Origin: Roseobacter denitrificans OCh 114
Lineage (GTDB): Bacteria; Pseudomonadota; Alphaproteobacteria; Rhodobacterales; Rhodobacteraceae
Direction: 5' to 3'
DNA: 64,000 bases
Assembly: GCF_000014045.1 (NCBI RefSeq)
Contig: NC_008209.1
Location: 4,069,098-4,133,097 of the forward strand
Under the pieces are notes generated by a model. That model was given only the letters and a program-made list of their open reading frames with translations. It was not told where the DNA came from and did not search any database. The position numbers and the translations under genes are program-made. Numbering within the stretch: the first letter of the stretch is position 1; each line of letters begins with the position of its first letter. Below are positions 22,626-32,919 of the stretch, in pieces.

Positions 22626-25600
22626 TACGGTGCGCCCAACGGATCAACAGGCGAAAGAATGGGGTGGCCTGCGCGTCACGCCCGGCTCACAAAGCGATGC
22701 AAGGCTGCCGCGCCCGCTGTCACCGCGCCGTTTCAGGGTCCGGAACGAGAGCCTCGCCGAAGCGTTCTGCAAGGCAGGCAAAAGACTGGGGGCTGCGGAT
22801 GTGCCGCTGGCACGGGAGGACAGATATGCACGGCCCTGGGCGCGCCTGTTTCAGAACGAACCAGCCTATCTTTATGCAGAAATCCTGAGCTTCAAGGCGG
22901 GTGATGCCGGTTTTGCCTTTGCCGAAGCCCTCGAATACGAGCCCACGAAAGCGCTCACCCTGACGCGGGAGCTTTCGGATCAACTGACCGATTGGTTGCG
23001 CCGCATCCAGCTTGAATCACCCGTGCCGTTTTCCAAACAGATTGACCAGCTGAACAAGGAACGAAACCTCTCTGGCCTGCTGGCGGACATGTACGGCAAG
23101 GGGCCTGCGGAACTGACACGGATCGCCAAGAAACACCCGTCGGTTCTGGCTGCCAGCGCGCAGGCAGGCCCGCTCGCAGAGGCCCGCGCCCTGCGCGACA
23201 GGCTGCGAAGCGTCCACACGTTGCTGCGCAATGCAGTGACCTCCCTGCAAGCCTCGGCACAGGGGGCCTTTGACGCCCGCATCGCCTCCGGCGAGATTGA
23301 CCCGGGCCTTGGGCTGATCATTGCCGAATTGCGCACAGCACAGCATGTGGATGCCGCGTTCAACAAACTGCCGGATCGTCATACGGATCTCTATTATCAG
23401 GAGATCATTGGACAGACCCCGGCTCCGGCCAGTCCCGAGATGGTCCTGCTCGATCTTGGCCGCGTCCCCCGGCCCGGCTTCGTCCCGCAAGGCACAGCCC
23501 TTGAAGCGTTGTTGCCTGATGGCAGCGTGCAACGCTTTGAAACGGACACCGGCGTTCCGGTCAGCCCCGCCGTGGTGAGCGACGTCAAGGTGCTCAGCTA
23601 TCAAATGGACAATCACATTTCCTACAATCGCGCTTTGGGTGGTATAACCGGACTGCGTGCGGCCAGTTTGAACACAGGGACGGCGCATAACGCGCAAACA
23701 CTCTTCGGGTCGGGGACAGAACAGGACCCCGATATCGGGCTGGATATTTCATCACCCATGCTGTCATTGGCCGAAGGGACCCGGCGCATCGAAGTATCCC
23801 TGCACATGAGCCGCGATTCAAACCTGCCTGCGGGTTCCTATGTTTTCACCGAAAAGGAGGTCAAAGCCCTTGAGGAAAAACGCAAGGCCGAGGCCAATCC
23901 CAGACGCACGCAAACCGGTGCCATGGCCGCCGTCGCCGACCCGGACAAGGCACCGAAACTGCGCCTGACCCCGCAGGAAACGGACCCCGAATACAGGGAC
24001 CCGGAGGTGCGCCTTGCCCTGTCGGCAGACCCTGCGTTGATTTCGGCCTTCTACGGCGACAGGAAGGACCTCAAGACCGCCGATGCGATTGAGGAGCTGA
24101 CCCTCGAAGTCACCGAATACGCCAGCCTGCACAATATGACGACATCATTGGCGCTGATCTATGCGGTGCTGATGGACAAGGTCGAAAAACCCGCGCATCT
24201 GCGCCTGCTGCTGGGCCGGATCGTGACGCTGTCGCTGATTGAAAAACACCCCTTCCCCGAAGGCGATTACTGGGCCAAGATTTACGCGCTGGTCCAGAAA
24301 TACCGCAGCGAACTGATCGGTGTCGAGCCCGAGGGCATCCAAACAGACAGCGCGGCGCGAAAAAGCTACGAGCAGCAACAGAACTCGATGATTTTCGCCG
24401 CTTTTTCACAGCGCCCGGATGGCAAGATCGACTACCCGCTCAGGGATGTGTTTCAAAGCCTGCTGGGTGATGCGTTCTCCATGACGATCACCACGGATGA
24501 TGGCCCGCTGCGCCCGGATATCATGCAGGTTCTGCCGCTGAAGGAAAAGCGCGCGCAGGGCGGTATCATGCTCAGCATGCGGTATGATGCCAGCGCACCC
24601 GCCCTGACCGGGCCAAAAGATGCGCCGCGCCTCGCACTGCGATATGCGACGGATGCGCGTCTTTGTCCGGTGTCTTTTTTCGAAGCCTACGCCATCGAAA
24701 CCATCAGCATCCGCACGCAGGTCACCGGATTGCGAAAGCTGGCCGCGTTTTCCGACGACGGCCCGCTGGTCACCGATCAGACCTTTCAACCCTTTGGGCC
24801 GCGCCCCTCCGAGGGGGCGACGTTTCAGGTCGGTTGTGCTGAAATGGCGCGCAAGCCTGTCAAAAGCATCAACGTTTGCCTTGAGTGGTCGGGCATGCCC
24901 AACCCGGTTGGCGGGTTTGAAACCCATTACGCCAGCTACGGACGCGGTGTCGACATTCCCGACCCGAAGCTGACCATCGATTACCTCAGCGGCGCCGGGT
25001 GGAAGACCGTGAGCGCTGATCCCGTGCCGCTTTTCCAAAGCGCAGGCGCGTCGGGCACGCTCCAACCCGAGTGGGAGTTCTCCGGCAAGATCACGGGGCG
25101 GTCAATCCCCGCAACGGGCGTTGTATCGGCGCAGGAATACCAGTCACGCCAGACCATCCGCGCCGGCATGATCCGCTTTACGTTGACAGGCACGGCTGGC
25201 GGGTTTCTGACGGATCGCTACCCGATGGCGCTGGTCGACGCGATGCGCCCCCGGTTGGTGAACCTGGGCGAACGCAAGATACCGCCCGCCCCCTTCGTTC
25301 CGGAAATCGCCAGCTTTTCGCTCTCGTACACCGCTGAAGGGATGATCGAGTTGAACGCCCCCGAGACCGCGCGCGCCGGTGAAGAGGTGCGGCAATCCGG
25401 CCCCTTTGGATCGGTGAGCGTGTTTCCAAAGCGCATGCACAAACAGATACAGCTTTTCCCAAGACGGCTTGGGTATGGGCAGGTTTACTTTCAACTCACC
25501 GGGGCCAATACGGTTGGGCCGACCGCGCTGACGATTGATCTGGCATCTTCAGGACATCTGCGCCGGGTCCCGGCGCGCAACCCGCTATCATGGTTCTATC

Positions 25601-26730
25601 TTTCGGCGCATGGCTGGCAACAACTGCCTGAAACCGCGATTTCCTCTGACACGACCGTCGGCTTGATGCGCTCCGGCATCGTTGTGATCGACCTGCCCGA
25701 TGATGCGACAGATCATTCCACCGAAATGCCGGCAGGCGGCGTCTGGTTCGCGGCGGTCGCCACCGAACCCAACGTCGACGTATTCCCAAGCCTATCCGCC
25801 GCCAAGGTCAATGGTGTCTGGGCGCGCCGCATGGACGACACCTGGCAGAAAGACAACGCGCCGCGCGTCTGGAGCTTCACACCCGCGCAGCCGGGGCTGA
25901 CCAGTATCGCGGAAATTCCGACCCCCGGCACGTCACGCCCGCCTGAGCCGCGCGACATGTTCCTCGCCCGGGTGGGCGAACGTCTGCGTCACCGCCGACG
26001 CGGGGTCACGCCCTGGGACATGGAACGACTGGTGCTCGAAGAGTTTCCGGACGTGTGGATGGCCAAATGCCTGCCCCATCTGCACACACAGACCCGCGCG
26101 CCTGCGCCGGGTCACATGACGCTCGTGGTGGCGCGCAAACAATCCGAGGAGGCCGTTTTGCGAAACCCCCAGCCTGCGCTGTTTGACGTCACGACGCTGA
26201 ACACAATTCAAAAGTGGTTGGCAGATTACACATCCGACGCCTGCAGCATCGACGTTGTGAACCCGACTTTTGAGCGGCTTCAAGTGCGTGCCAAACTGAG
26301 CGCCAACGTGAAACGGGAAAACGGAGCGATCGCCCAACTGTTGCGGCGCGATCTGCGCAGGTTCCTGTCCGTCTGGACTGCTGATGCCTCGATGAAACGG
26401 TTTGGCTGGTCGCTCAACATCCAGATGCTGCGCGCCCATATCGCTGAAAAGGACTATATCGAAAAGATCACCGATTTTTCTGTTCTTCATCTGGCTGGCG
26501 ATGACCAGAAGTGTTTCAGTCTGCTGGATACCGCACAGACCAAATCGGACTGGCGCGGACTGTACGGTCCCGTATTGAAACCGCATTTCCCATGGAGCCT
26601 GCCCATTTCCACAGTGGAGCATGGTTTAACAATCGTCCCCGATTTCAAAGATGAACAACCAACAGCAGCCGGCATTGGAAGCCTCACCCTGGGCGAGATG
26701 CTGATTGTCGGCCAAAGGACCGTCCCGTGA
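22618..26730 (+). CDS. Large eCIS baseplate protein (J-like, Afp11-like)
   Basis: The 1370-residue baseplate wedge component has a baseplate J-like C-terminal part: RDMFLARVGERLRHRRRGVTPWDMERLVLEEFPDV, then LVVARKQSEE and NTIQKWLADYTSDACSIDVVNPTFERL. The N-terminal half is helical and system-specific. The ATG at 22618 has a weak AGGA site; GTG 22615 is an alternative. Its stop overlaps the next start as GTGA. With the gene at 27584 it should form the baseplate ring around the hub. Confidence 0.88.
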   Translation: MSDTVRPTDQQAKEWGGLRVTPGSQSDARLPRPLSPRRFRVRNESLAEAFCKAGKRLGAADVPLAREDRYARPWARLFQNEPAYLYAEILSFKAGDAGFAFAEALEYEPTKALTLTRELSDQLTDWLRRIQLESPVPFSKQIDQLNKERNLSGLLADMYGKGPAELTRIAKKHPSVLAASAQAGPLAEARALRDRLRSVHTLLRNAVTSLQASAQGAFDARIASGEIDPGLGLIIAELRTAQHVDAAFNKLPDRHTDLYYQEIIGQTPAPASPEMVLLDLGRVPRPGFVPQGTALEALLPDGSVQRFETDTGVPVSPAVVSDVKVLSYQMDNHISYNRALGGITGLRAASLNTGTAHNAQTLFGSGTEQDPDIGLDISSPMLSLAEGTRRIEVSLHMSRDSNLPAGSYVFTEKEVKALEEKRKAEANPRRTQTGAMAAVADPDKAPKLRLTPQETDPEYRDPEVRLALSADPALISAFYGDRKDLKTADAIEELTLEVTEYASLHNMTTSLALIYAVLMDKVEKPAHLRLLLGRIVTLSLIEKHPFPEGDYWAKIYALVQKYRSELIGVEPEGIQTDSAARKSYEQQQNSMIFAAFSQRPDGKIDYPLRDVFQSLLGDAFSMTITTDDGPLRPDIMQVLPLKEKRAQGGIMLSMRYDASAPALTGPKDAPRLALRYATDARLCPVSFFEAYAIETISIRTQVTGLRKLAAFSDDGPLVTDQTFQPFGPRPSEGATFQVGCAEMARKPVKSINVCLEWSGMPNPVGGFETHYASYGRGVDIPDPKLTIDYLSGAGWKTVSADPVPLFQSAGASGTLQPEWEFSGKITGRSIPATGVVSAQEYQSRQTIRAGMIRFTLTGTAGGFLTDRYPMALVDAMRPRLVNLGERKIPPAPFVPEIASFSLSYTAEGMIELNAPETARAGEEVRQSGPFGSVSVFPKRMHKQIQLFPRRLGYGQVYFQLTGANTVGPTALTIDLASSGHLRRVPARNPLSWFYLSAHGWQQLPETAISSDTTVGLMRSGIVVIDLPDDATDHSTEMPAGGVWFAAVATEPNVDVFPSLSAAKVNGVWARRMDDTWQKDNAPRVWSFTPAQPGLTSIAEIPTPGTSRPPEPRDMFLARVGERLRHRRRGVTPWDMERLVLEEFPDVWMAKCLPHLHTQTRAPAPGHMTLVVARKQSEEAVLRNPQPALFDVTTLNTIQKWLADYTSDACSIDVVNPTFERLQVRAKLSANVKRENGAIAQLLRRDLRRFLSVWTADASMKRFGWSLNIQMLRAHIAEKDYIEKITDFSVLHLAGDDQKCFSLLDTAQTKSDWRGLYGPVLKPHFPWSLPISTVEHGLTIVPDFKDEQPTAAGIGSLTLGEMLIVGQRTVP

Positions 26731-27587
26731 CCAAACAAGACCGCCCCACTCTCAAATCCTTCTTTCGCAGTGGTGCTTTGCCCACAGCCAAGGAGTTCGG
26801 TGACCTGATCGACAGCACTGTAAATCAGGTCGATGATGGCTTTGCGAAAACCGACACGGATGGGCTGCGGCTGAATTCAGTCGGATCATCACTGAAGGTG
26901 CTCAGCTTGTATCAGGGGCTGGGGACGCCCAAACCGTCGTGGATCATAGAGCACGGCGAAAAAGATGGTGTGCTCAATTTTCGCCCGGATGAAGGGCAGG
27001 ATGGGCTGAAGATCGACGAAGAGGCCAAACCGTCGGGCAAGGCCGAAAACACGTTCCCGCCAAACATGACAATGACCCGCGACGGCAAGATCGGCATCAA
27101 CCAGGAAGAGCCGGAATGGCGCTTTGATGTCGGTGGTGTGGCGCGGATGCAGGGGCGCATTGGCGTTGCAACCCCAAAGTACAAAACCGTGCCCGCCGAC
27201 CGGGGCTGGCACCCCATCACCGAAGCCATGACCGGCTGCCAGATCCTCGAAGTGGTGGCGGGCACCGGCGGGGAGCCCGGAAAAGGGCGCTATTCCATCA
27301 TGCGCGCCATTGCCATGAATGCCTATCATCCGCGCAACCGGTTTCTGAACTGGTTCTTTCGGCGGCGGTCGATCAAGACGCAAACGGCGATGTATGGCAG
27401 CTATGCGGATCGCATCTGTCTGCGCTGGGTCGCGGATGACGAGAAGGAGCACCATTATATTCTTGAACTGAAGACCAACGCTAAATTCGAGGGCAAGGTG
27501 GTGCGCTATTACATCACGAAACTGTGGTTCGACAGTGCGATGCTGGGCGCGCGGGGCAAAGAAGACAGGGATGCGAACCTGCTATGA
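26727..27587 (+). CDS. Putative eCIS tail-fibre-like protein (Afp13 position)
   Basis: The 286-residue product starts at a GTG overlapping the upstream stop by four bases. The middle carries the fibre-like segment TMTRDGKIGINQEEPEWRFDVGG, which resembles the IGTxxPxxxLDVxG motif of bacterial and phage fibres. The C-terminal part (about 145-286) is a compact domain with several aromatic and basic residues. It lacks the long repeat shaft of Afp13. Its position between two baseplate genes and this motif make target binding or fibre attachment the likely role. Confidence 0.65.
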   Translation: MTKQDRPTLKSFFRSGALPTAKEFGDLIDSTVNQVDDGFAKTDTDGLRLNSVGSSLKVLSLYQGLGTPKPSWIIEHGEKDGVLNFRPDEGQDGLKIDEEAKPSGKAENTFPPNMTMTRDGKIGINQEEPEWRFDVGGVARMQGRIGVATPKYKTVPADRGWHPITEAMTGCQILEVVAGTGGEPGKGRYSIMRAIAMNAYHPRNRFLNWFFRRRSIKTQTAMYGSYADRICLRWVADDEKEHHYILELKTNAKFEGKVVRYYITKLWFDSAMLGARGKEDRDANLL

Positions 27588-29842
27588 GCCCCAAGCCGCC
27601 AGAACCTTTGGAAGACTTTGCCGATCTGCGTCGCGTTGCGGTGGACTATGCGCAAGAGGCTTCCGGCAAGATCTGGACAGATTACAACCTGCATGACCCC
27701 GGCGTTACGCTGCTTGAACAAACCTGTTTTGCGCTGAGCGAGATCGCCTATCAGGTCGGGCTTCCGACCCGCGATCTGCTGACAAATCAGCGTGGTAATT
27801 TCTGCTTTCACAATCTCGGCTTGTTTCGTCCGCGAAAGGTGCTGAACACGACGCCTGTGACCCGCGATGATCTGGCGGCGTGGCTCTGTGCCTGCAAGGA
27901 GGTCGAAAGCGTCACGGTCGCCGAACCCGACCCCGAGCGTCCGGGCTTGTTTGACATCACGCTGATCCCGACGGACGATGTGAAAAACAAACAGGCACTG
28001 GCAAAACGTTTTCGCAAGGCTTTTGCGGCGGCCCGTCCCCTGGGCACGGATCTGGGCAGGCTGACGATTGCGGAACCCGTCTATGTCAAGCTGAGCGGCA
28101 CGATCGAGATCAAGAACGAGATGCTGCCCGAAACGACCGCTGCCTATCTGTACTATGGCATCGCACGCTTGCTCAAAGGGATCGGAAACCCCAAAAGACC
28201 GGCAACGCGCAAGGATGTCTGGGATGACCCGCTGCGCCTGCTGACCCCGCCACAAAGCCGTACAGAACAGAAACTGGACCGCAAGGAACCCGAAATCGAC
28301 CTCAGCGCGTATCTGGCAAAGCTGCGTGAATTGCCGGGCGTGGAGACGATAGAACATCTGACGCTGAAACTGCCTGTTGGGTTCACGCCAAGACCGGGGC
28401 ATGAGATTTACTTTCACTCTTTCCTGCCGACCATGCCCGAAGAAGAGTTGCAGACGATATCTCCTGATGCCTTGCCGGCATTTCCCGAAAAGATCGGCGT
28501 CACACTGACGATGGATGGCACCCCCGTCACATTGAATGCAAAACGCATCGAAGAAGAGGTCGTGCGCATCAAGGCCGTCGAGATCGCCGAGGCCGATCAC
28601 CACATTGACGCACCGGACTGGGACGTCATGAAACCTGGGCGCAACCGCAAGTTTTCGCAATCGCATGTGGATGCGTTTTTGCCCTTTGTCTACCGTGCAC
28701 GGGGCTACCGGGAAAATGACGCCAGCACTTTGATCGCCGAATATCGCAGCAGCATCAACAAGTTGCTCTGCGATATGGTGGATGATCTGAACACATTGCC
28801 CGAGATTTTCAAGGCCAAGCCCAAGGTGCAGAATGACGATGCGGAAAAGCACCGGCTGCGGATTGCCTTGCTGGACTATCTGATCGCGCTGCAGGGCAGC
28901 GAAATGCCGCCCACCCGGCACAGTGGTCTGCATTGCTATCACACGACCCGTGCACGCCACCGGTTCGAGATTTCGTGGCGGCTGAATTACTTGTTTGCCC
29001 TGCCCACACTGCATGCAGCGCGCGCCACCGGACCGGATGACGCTGAACCGGATGACACTGACAAGAAGCAGGGCGGCTTTTTGCGCGAATTGGCCCTGCT
29101 GTGCGATCTTGATGTTTCCACGGATGGCAGGTTGACGGGGCTGCTCACAGACTACGGTTTGCGCCTGACGCAAGGGCCGACACTGGCAAGCGCGGCAACG
29201 GCGGAGGAGATCGAGTTGGTTTCCGCCACAAGCCCCTTTGACATGATCGTCCCCGAATCCGACAGGCACGAAGTACTGGACAAGGATGCGCTTGCGGAGC
29301 TGTCGCCTTTTCTGAGTGACGGGATGCTCTCGACAGAGCTTTTTGCACATTTGACGCAATCGGACAGTTTTGCGATTGCACCCTATCCGGGGCAGTACCA
29401 GATATTGCTCGATCCCGGCGCCTTCGGACCGCTGCGCCGCGTCGGGCTGCGTGAGAAAAAGGAAGAGGCCCAGCAGACCGTCGTCAACCTGCGCGCCACA
29501 TGGCGGCATCTGAACCGAGGCTCTGAAAGGGCTGTTCTGATCGAACATATCACCCTGCGCGATTGTGGGGATGAGTGCGACCCCAACGTGGCTGATCTGA
29601 TCCTGCCGGGATGGACGGCCCGCTGCGCGATGCCAAGTTTCCGCACCTTTGTTGAAACGCAGGTCAACGCGCTGGCCCCGGCACATATTCATGTGCGGGT
29701 GCGCTGGTTGGGCTTTGATGCCTGCGCCACATTTGAGGCGTTAAAACAGAAGTCGAAATCCGGCGCGACACAGGATCTGAAGGCGCTCAAGGATTTTCTG
29801 GACATGCCCGCGACAGCACAAGCGGAGGGTCGGGATAGTTGA
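27584..29842 (+). CDS. eCIS baseplate wedge protein (Afp12-like)
   Basis: The 752-residue product starts at an ATG overlapping the previous stop (ATGA). Near the N-terminus it has the eCIS baseplate signature WTDYNLHDPGVTLLEQ followed by ALSEIAYQVGLPTRDLL. It belongs with Afp11/12-type baseplate proteins, distantly related to phage gp6/gpJ. It overlaps the tape measure gene by one base. The antisense strand has a long open frame, but that has no family features. Confidence 0.88.
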   Translation: MSPKPPEPLEDFADLRRVAVDYAQEASGKIWTDYNLHDPGVTLLEQTCFALSEIAYQVGLPTRDLLTNQRGNFCFHNLGLFRPRKVLNTTPVTRDDLAAWLCACKEVESVTVAEPDPERPGLFDITLIPTDDVKNKQALAKRFRKAFAAARPLGTDLGRLTIAEPVYVKLSGTIEIKNEMLPETTAAYLYYGIARLLKGIGNPKRPATRKDVWDDPLRLLTPPQSRTEQKLDRKEPEIDLSAYLAKLRELPGVETIEHLTLKLPVGFTPRPGHEIYFHSFLPTMPEEELQTISPDALPAFPEKIGVTLTMDGTPVTLNAKRIEEEVVRIKAVEIAEADHHIDAPDWDVMKPGRNRKFSQSHVDAFLPFVYRARGYRENDASTLIAEYRSSINKLLCDMVDDLNTLPEIFKAKPKVQNDDAEKHRLRIALLDYLIALQGSEMPPTRHSGLHCYHTTRARHRFEISWRLNYLFALPTLHAARATGPDDAEPDDTDKKQGGFLRELALLCDLDVSTDGRLTGLLTDYGLRLTQGPTLASAATAEEIELVSATSPFDMIVPESDRHEVLDKDALAELSPFLSDGMLSTELFAHLTQSDSFAIAPYPGQYQILLDPGAFGPLRRVGLREKKEEAQQTVVNLRATWRHLNRGSERAVLIEHITLRDCGDECDPNVADLILPGWTARCAMPSFRTFVETQVNALAPAHIHVRVRWLGFDACATFEALKQKSKSGATQDLKALKDFLDMPATAQAEGRDS

Positions 29843-32800
29843 TGGCAACACCTGCCCGATCTGATCCTGCCAAACCTGTATCTGCACGGATCGATAACTG
29901 TGACGCGGCGTTTCATGTGACCCGGCTGACCGGGCCGCTTTCGTCGCCTGAAACCCTGCTGGCCGCTGTGCGCCGCGAAATCCTGCCTGCGCTATCCGAT
30001 GTCCTTGATGCGCCCGAGTGGGACGGGATCGACATTCGGGCAGACCGGATCGAGATTGATCTGGGCCACTGGCCCGATGATCCCGTCTGGTCAGACGTGC
30101 GCTATGTGCTTGCAACCAAGCTGCGATATGCGCTTGCGGATTACCTGCCCCCCGCGCCAACGGCTTCTGGCCCGCGCGCGGTCCCTGCAAAGCCGAAAGA
30201 CGACGCGACATCGCACGCCACCTTGCCAAAGAGCGAAAGCGATCCCGCTGATGACGCGCAAGTCCGCACAGAGCCGGAAACGGATCAACCGACCGCCTTG
30301 CCACAGCAGATCGCAGATCACATCGACGCCTTCATGCGCTGGACGCAGGCTGCGTCAGGCAACAAAACCCTGCCCAAGATTCTGGCGCGGCTGGATCGTC
30401 GCTCAGCAGAAAGTCAGGCCCTGCGGCACATCCTGCGCGCGGCCTCATCCGCAGATGCCAAAGAGGCACAAACCTTGGACCGACGCCTCACGGGTGAGCT
30501 TGCTCACACGGTTTCCCGGGCGCTTACGCTTCTGGAAACGCGCACCGAGCATGCTGCCACGCAAGATGCCCCGTCCGGGCAACAGTCGGGGCATCCGCAG
30601 GCAGGGCAACCAGACCAAGTCCCGGTTACAGAAGCGTCAAACGCGGCTGCGACCACGTCGCCGCCGGACATCGCGCGTGATTTGCATGCAGCGCTCAATG
30701 GCTCTGATGCGTTCAGTCTGCGCCTGACCAACGCAAGGAAGCATCTGATACACGGCCTGTTGCAGGCCGGCGTTCCTGGGGCGGTCGCCCGCGAACGATC
30801 TTTTGCGCTTCTTCACCGTTTGCTGCCGTTTCTGGATATCGGATCTGGCGCAGCATCTCTGGTGTCTCCAGAACAGCCACAAACGGCTGCTGAGGTTGCG
30901 AGATCGCAAGCTTCGCCTGAAAAAAGCGTGAACAGTTCCACAGTATCACCGACCACACCCAGCGGGAACCTGCCCCAAGCCAAAGGCGCGCATGGCGCGC
31001 CAGAGGCGACGAAAGCGCATCAGATTGAACCGCGCCAAAACAGCCAACCGGATGCTAGCGAGGTGCGACCACCAGAGCCTGAGCGGGATCGCGCCGTTTC
31101 AAACCCCAGTCCGTCGCAGCATGAGACTGCGGAACCTGCCGCAGCGAGTGATGAAGCGGACGCCCTCATGTTAACCGAAATTGCGCAAGCTCTGGGCATC
31201 CGGCCCGGAGAGACCGCGAAAGATGTTTGTATCGCACAGCTGATGCAAAGCCCGACTGCGGTTTTCGATGCAGCGTCCGACCTTGGCGCGCTCAATGTAC
31301 TGGTCAGGCTTTTGGCACAAGCGCAGTCGGATGCAGGCCCGCTGCTCGCCAAAGCCCCGCTTGAGGCTGACAGCATCGCAGCCCTTTTTGCGTCAGACCC
31401 GGCGACCTTTGCCAAGGCAGTTGCGCAGCTCACAACCGCCGACGCCTTTGCCCTTGCCCGCAGGCTTCTGCCACCCGGTGCAACCCTGCTGATCGCGCAT
31501 CTTTCAAGACTGAGAGACAGCGCAAAGTCGCCGCGCCTTGCGATGCAGCAAGCGGTGCTTGCGCTACTCAACGGCGATTTGCTTGACTTCGAGGACCTTG
31601 CGCAAAGGGTCGAAACCCCCGCTGAAAAGATGTCTCCCGCAGAGCGCACGGGCGGGGAAACCACCGCAGAAGAGGATGGGGCGACGGAGCGCGAAAACCC
31701 GTCCGACCCCGATCCGGAAGCGGCGGCGCAACCGCATCTGGAAAAGAAAGCGCGCACAACCGGCAGTCTGGCAGAAACCGTGATGATCCTGGCCGGTTTT
31801 CATCCATCCGAGATTGAGCGGATACTGGCGCGACCGGCCAACGGGTCCGTTCCCATGGAACCAGATCAGCGGCGATCAAGCCAGACAGAAACCCGGTCAG
31901 AGACGTCTGATCCCACCAAAGCAGCCGCAGGCAATCCCGAAACGGGCGCACCGCCAGACCAACCGGCCGGTGAACGTTCCGACGCGGATCTCATCGCAAG
32001 AGCCGCCGCCCTGAGCAAAGCGCTGGCCGCGCCGGATAGAACGCAGTTTTCAGACGCAGCAGAACTGCTTTTGCGCGCCTGGCCCATGGTACAGCCCACC
32101 GATGAAACTGCGCTGAGAACGGCCAATTTGCGCACGGCGCTCACCTTGTTGCTCGCGCGTGATAGCGCGCAACTCACCCTTTCGGAGTACCTTCTGGCGA
32201 CAGCGCAGGAAATCGAACCGGATGCGCAAAAGCGACAATCCGCGCTGCGTGTGGTTGCCGCTCGGCTCAGCATTCCGATCGGTGCGGATGAAACTGCGCT
32301 GAGACGACAAACACATAGCGCCATCGAGGCGCTTCTGGAGACAACACCCCAGCCGACTCCGCTTACCCAAACGGACGTGCCGGAAAAACCGCCTGAAACA
32401 GACAGCGAAACGCTGTTGGTAACCGAGGTCGCGGGCCTTGTACTGTTGGGTCCGTTCTTCACCCTTCTGTTTGAACGGCTGAAAATCGAATGGGATGGCA
32501 AGGCGCTGCATGAAGCGGACTACCCCAAAGCACTCGGCGCCTTGCACTGTCTTGCCGATACGACACCGGGGCCAACGCCTGACCCGTTTCACCGCGTCAT
32601 CCTTGGCCTTGATGCGGCATCCCCCCTGCTAATGCCGCTTGCGCCGGATGAGGACGCACAGGCGCTTATGGACGGCCTTTTGCGTTCGGTCGTCGCGCGC
32701 TGGGGGAAACTTGGTGCGACGTCTCCGGACGGACTGCGCGAGACCTTCTTGCGCCGCACCGGCACATTGCGTTTTGACGAGACGGGCACGCATCTGCGCG

Positions 32801-32919
32801 TCACGCCCGGCCCGTTTGACATGTTGCTGGATGGATTGCCCTGGAGCATCGACCGTCTTGTCCTGCCGTGGATGCCCCTGCCCTGTCATGTCACATGGAG
32901 GGAGGACCCGGATGCTTGA
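29842..32919 (+). CDS. Contractile injection system tape measure protein (Afp14-like)
   Basis: The 1025-residue product determines tube length. The N-terminus (IDNCDAAFHVTRLTGP, then DGIDIRADRIEIDLG) and the C-terminus (AGLVLLGPFFTLLFERLKI, then a LLCLA-type helix region ending WREDPDA) match the CIS tape-measure family. The middle 600 residues are alanine-, proline- and glutamate-rich low-complexity sequence with helical blocks. I chose ATG 29842, which overlaps the upstream stop as TGATG. It overlaps the ATPase gene by eight bases. Confidence 0.87.
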   Translation: MATPARSDPAKPVSARIDNCDAAFHVTRLTGPLSSPETLLAAVRREILPALSDVLDAPEWDGIDIRADRIEIDLGHWPDDPVWSDVRYVLATKLRYALADYLPPAPTASGPRAVPAKPKDDATSHATLPKSESDPADDAQVRTEPETDQPTALPQQIADHIDAFMRWTQAASGNKTLPKILARLDRRSAESQALRHILRAASSADAKEAQTLDRRLTGELAHTVSRALTLLETRTEHAATQDAPSGQQSGHPQAGQPDQVPVTEASNAAATTSPPDIARDLHAALNGSDAFSLRLTNARKHLIHGLLQAGVPGAVARERSFALLHRLLPFLDIGSGAASLVSPEQPQTAAEVARSQASPEKSVNSSTVSPTTPSGNLPQAKGAHGAPEATKAHQIEPRQNSQPDASEVRPPEPERDRAVSNPSPSQHETAEPAAASDEADALMLTEIAQALGIRPGETAKDVCIAQLMQSPTAVFDAASDLGALNVLVRLLAQAQSDAGPLLAKAPLEADSIAALFASDPATFAKAVAQLTTADAFALARRLLPPGATLLIAHLSRLRDSAKSPRLAMQQAVLALLNGDLLDFEDLAQRVETPAEKMSPAERTGGETTAEEDGATERENPSDPDPEAAAQPHLEKKARTTGSLAETVMILAGFHPSEIERILARPANGSVPMEPDQRRSSQTETRSETSDPTKAAAGNPETGAPPDQPAGERSDADLIARAAALSKALAAPDRTQFSDAAELLLRAWPMVQPTDETALRTANLRTALTLLLARDSAQLTLSEYLLATAQEIEPDAQKRQSALRVVAARLSIPIGADETALRRQTHSAIEALLETTPQPTPLTQTDVPEKPPETDSETLLVTEVAGLVLLGPFFTLLFERLKIEWDGKALHEADYPKALGALHCLADTTPGPTPDPFHRVILGLDAASPLLMPLAPDEDAQALMDGLLRSVVARWGKLGATSPDGLRETFLRRTGTLRFDETGTHLRVTPGPFDMLLDGLPWSIDRLVLPWMPLPCHVTWREDPDA

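Noticed and set aside
27509..29692. 727-residue open frame on the minus strand opposite the Afp12-like gene
   Set aside because: Same cause: the plus strand carries the YNLHDPGVTLLE baseplate signature and coupled start/stop overlaps. The antisense product has no recognisable domain.
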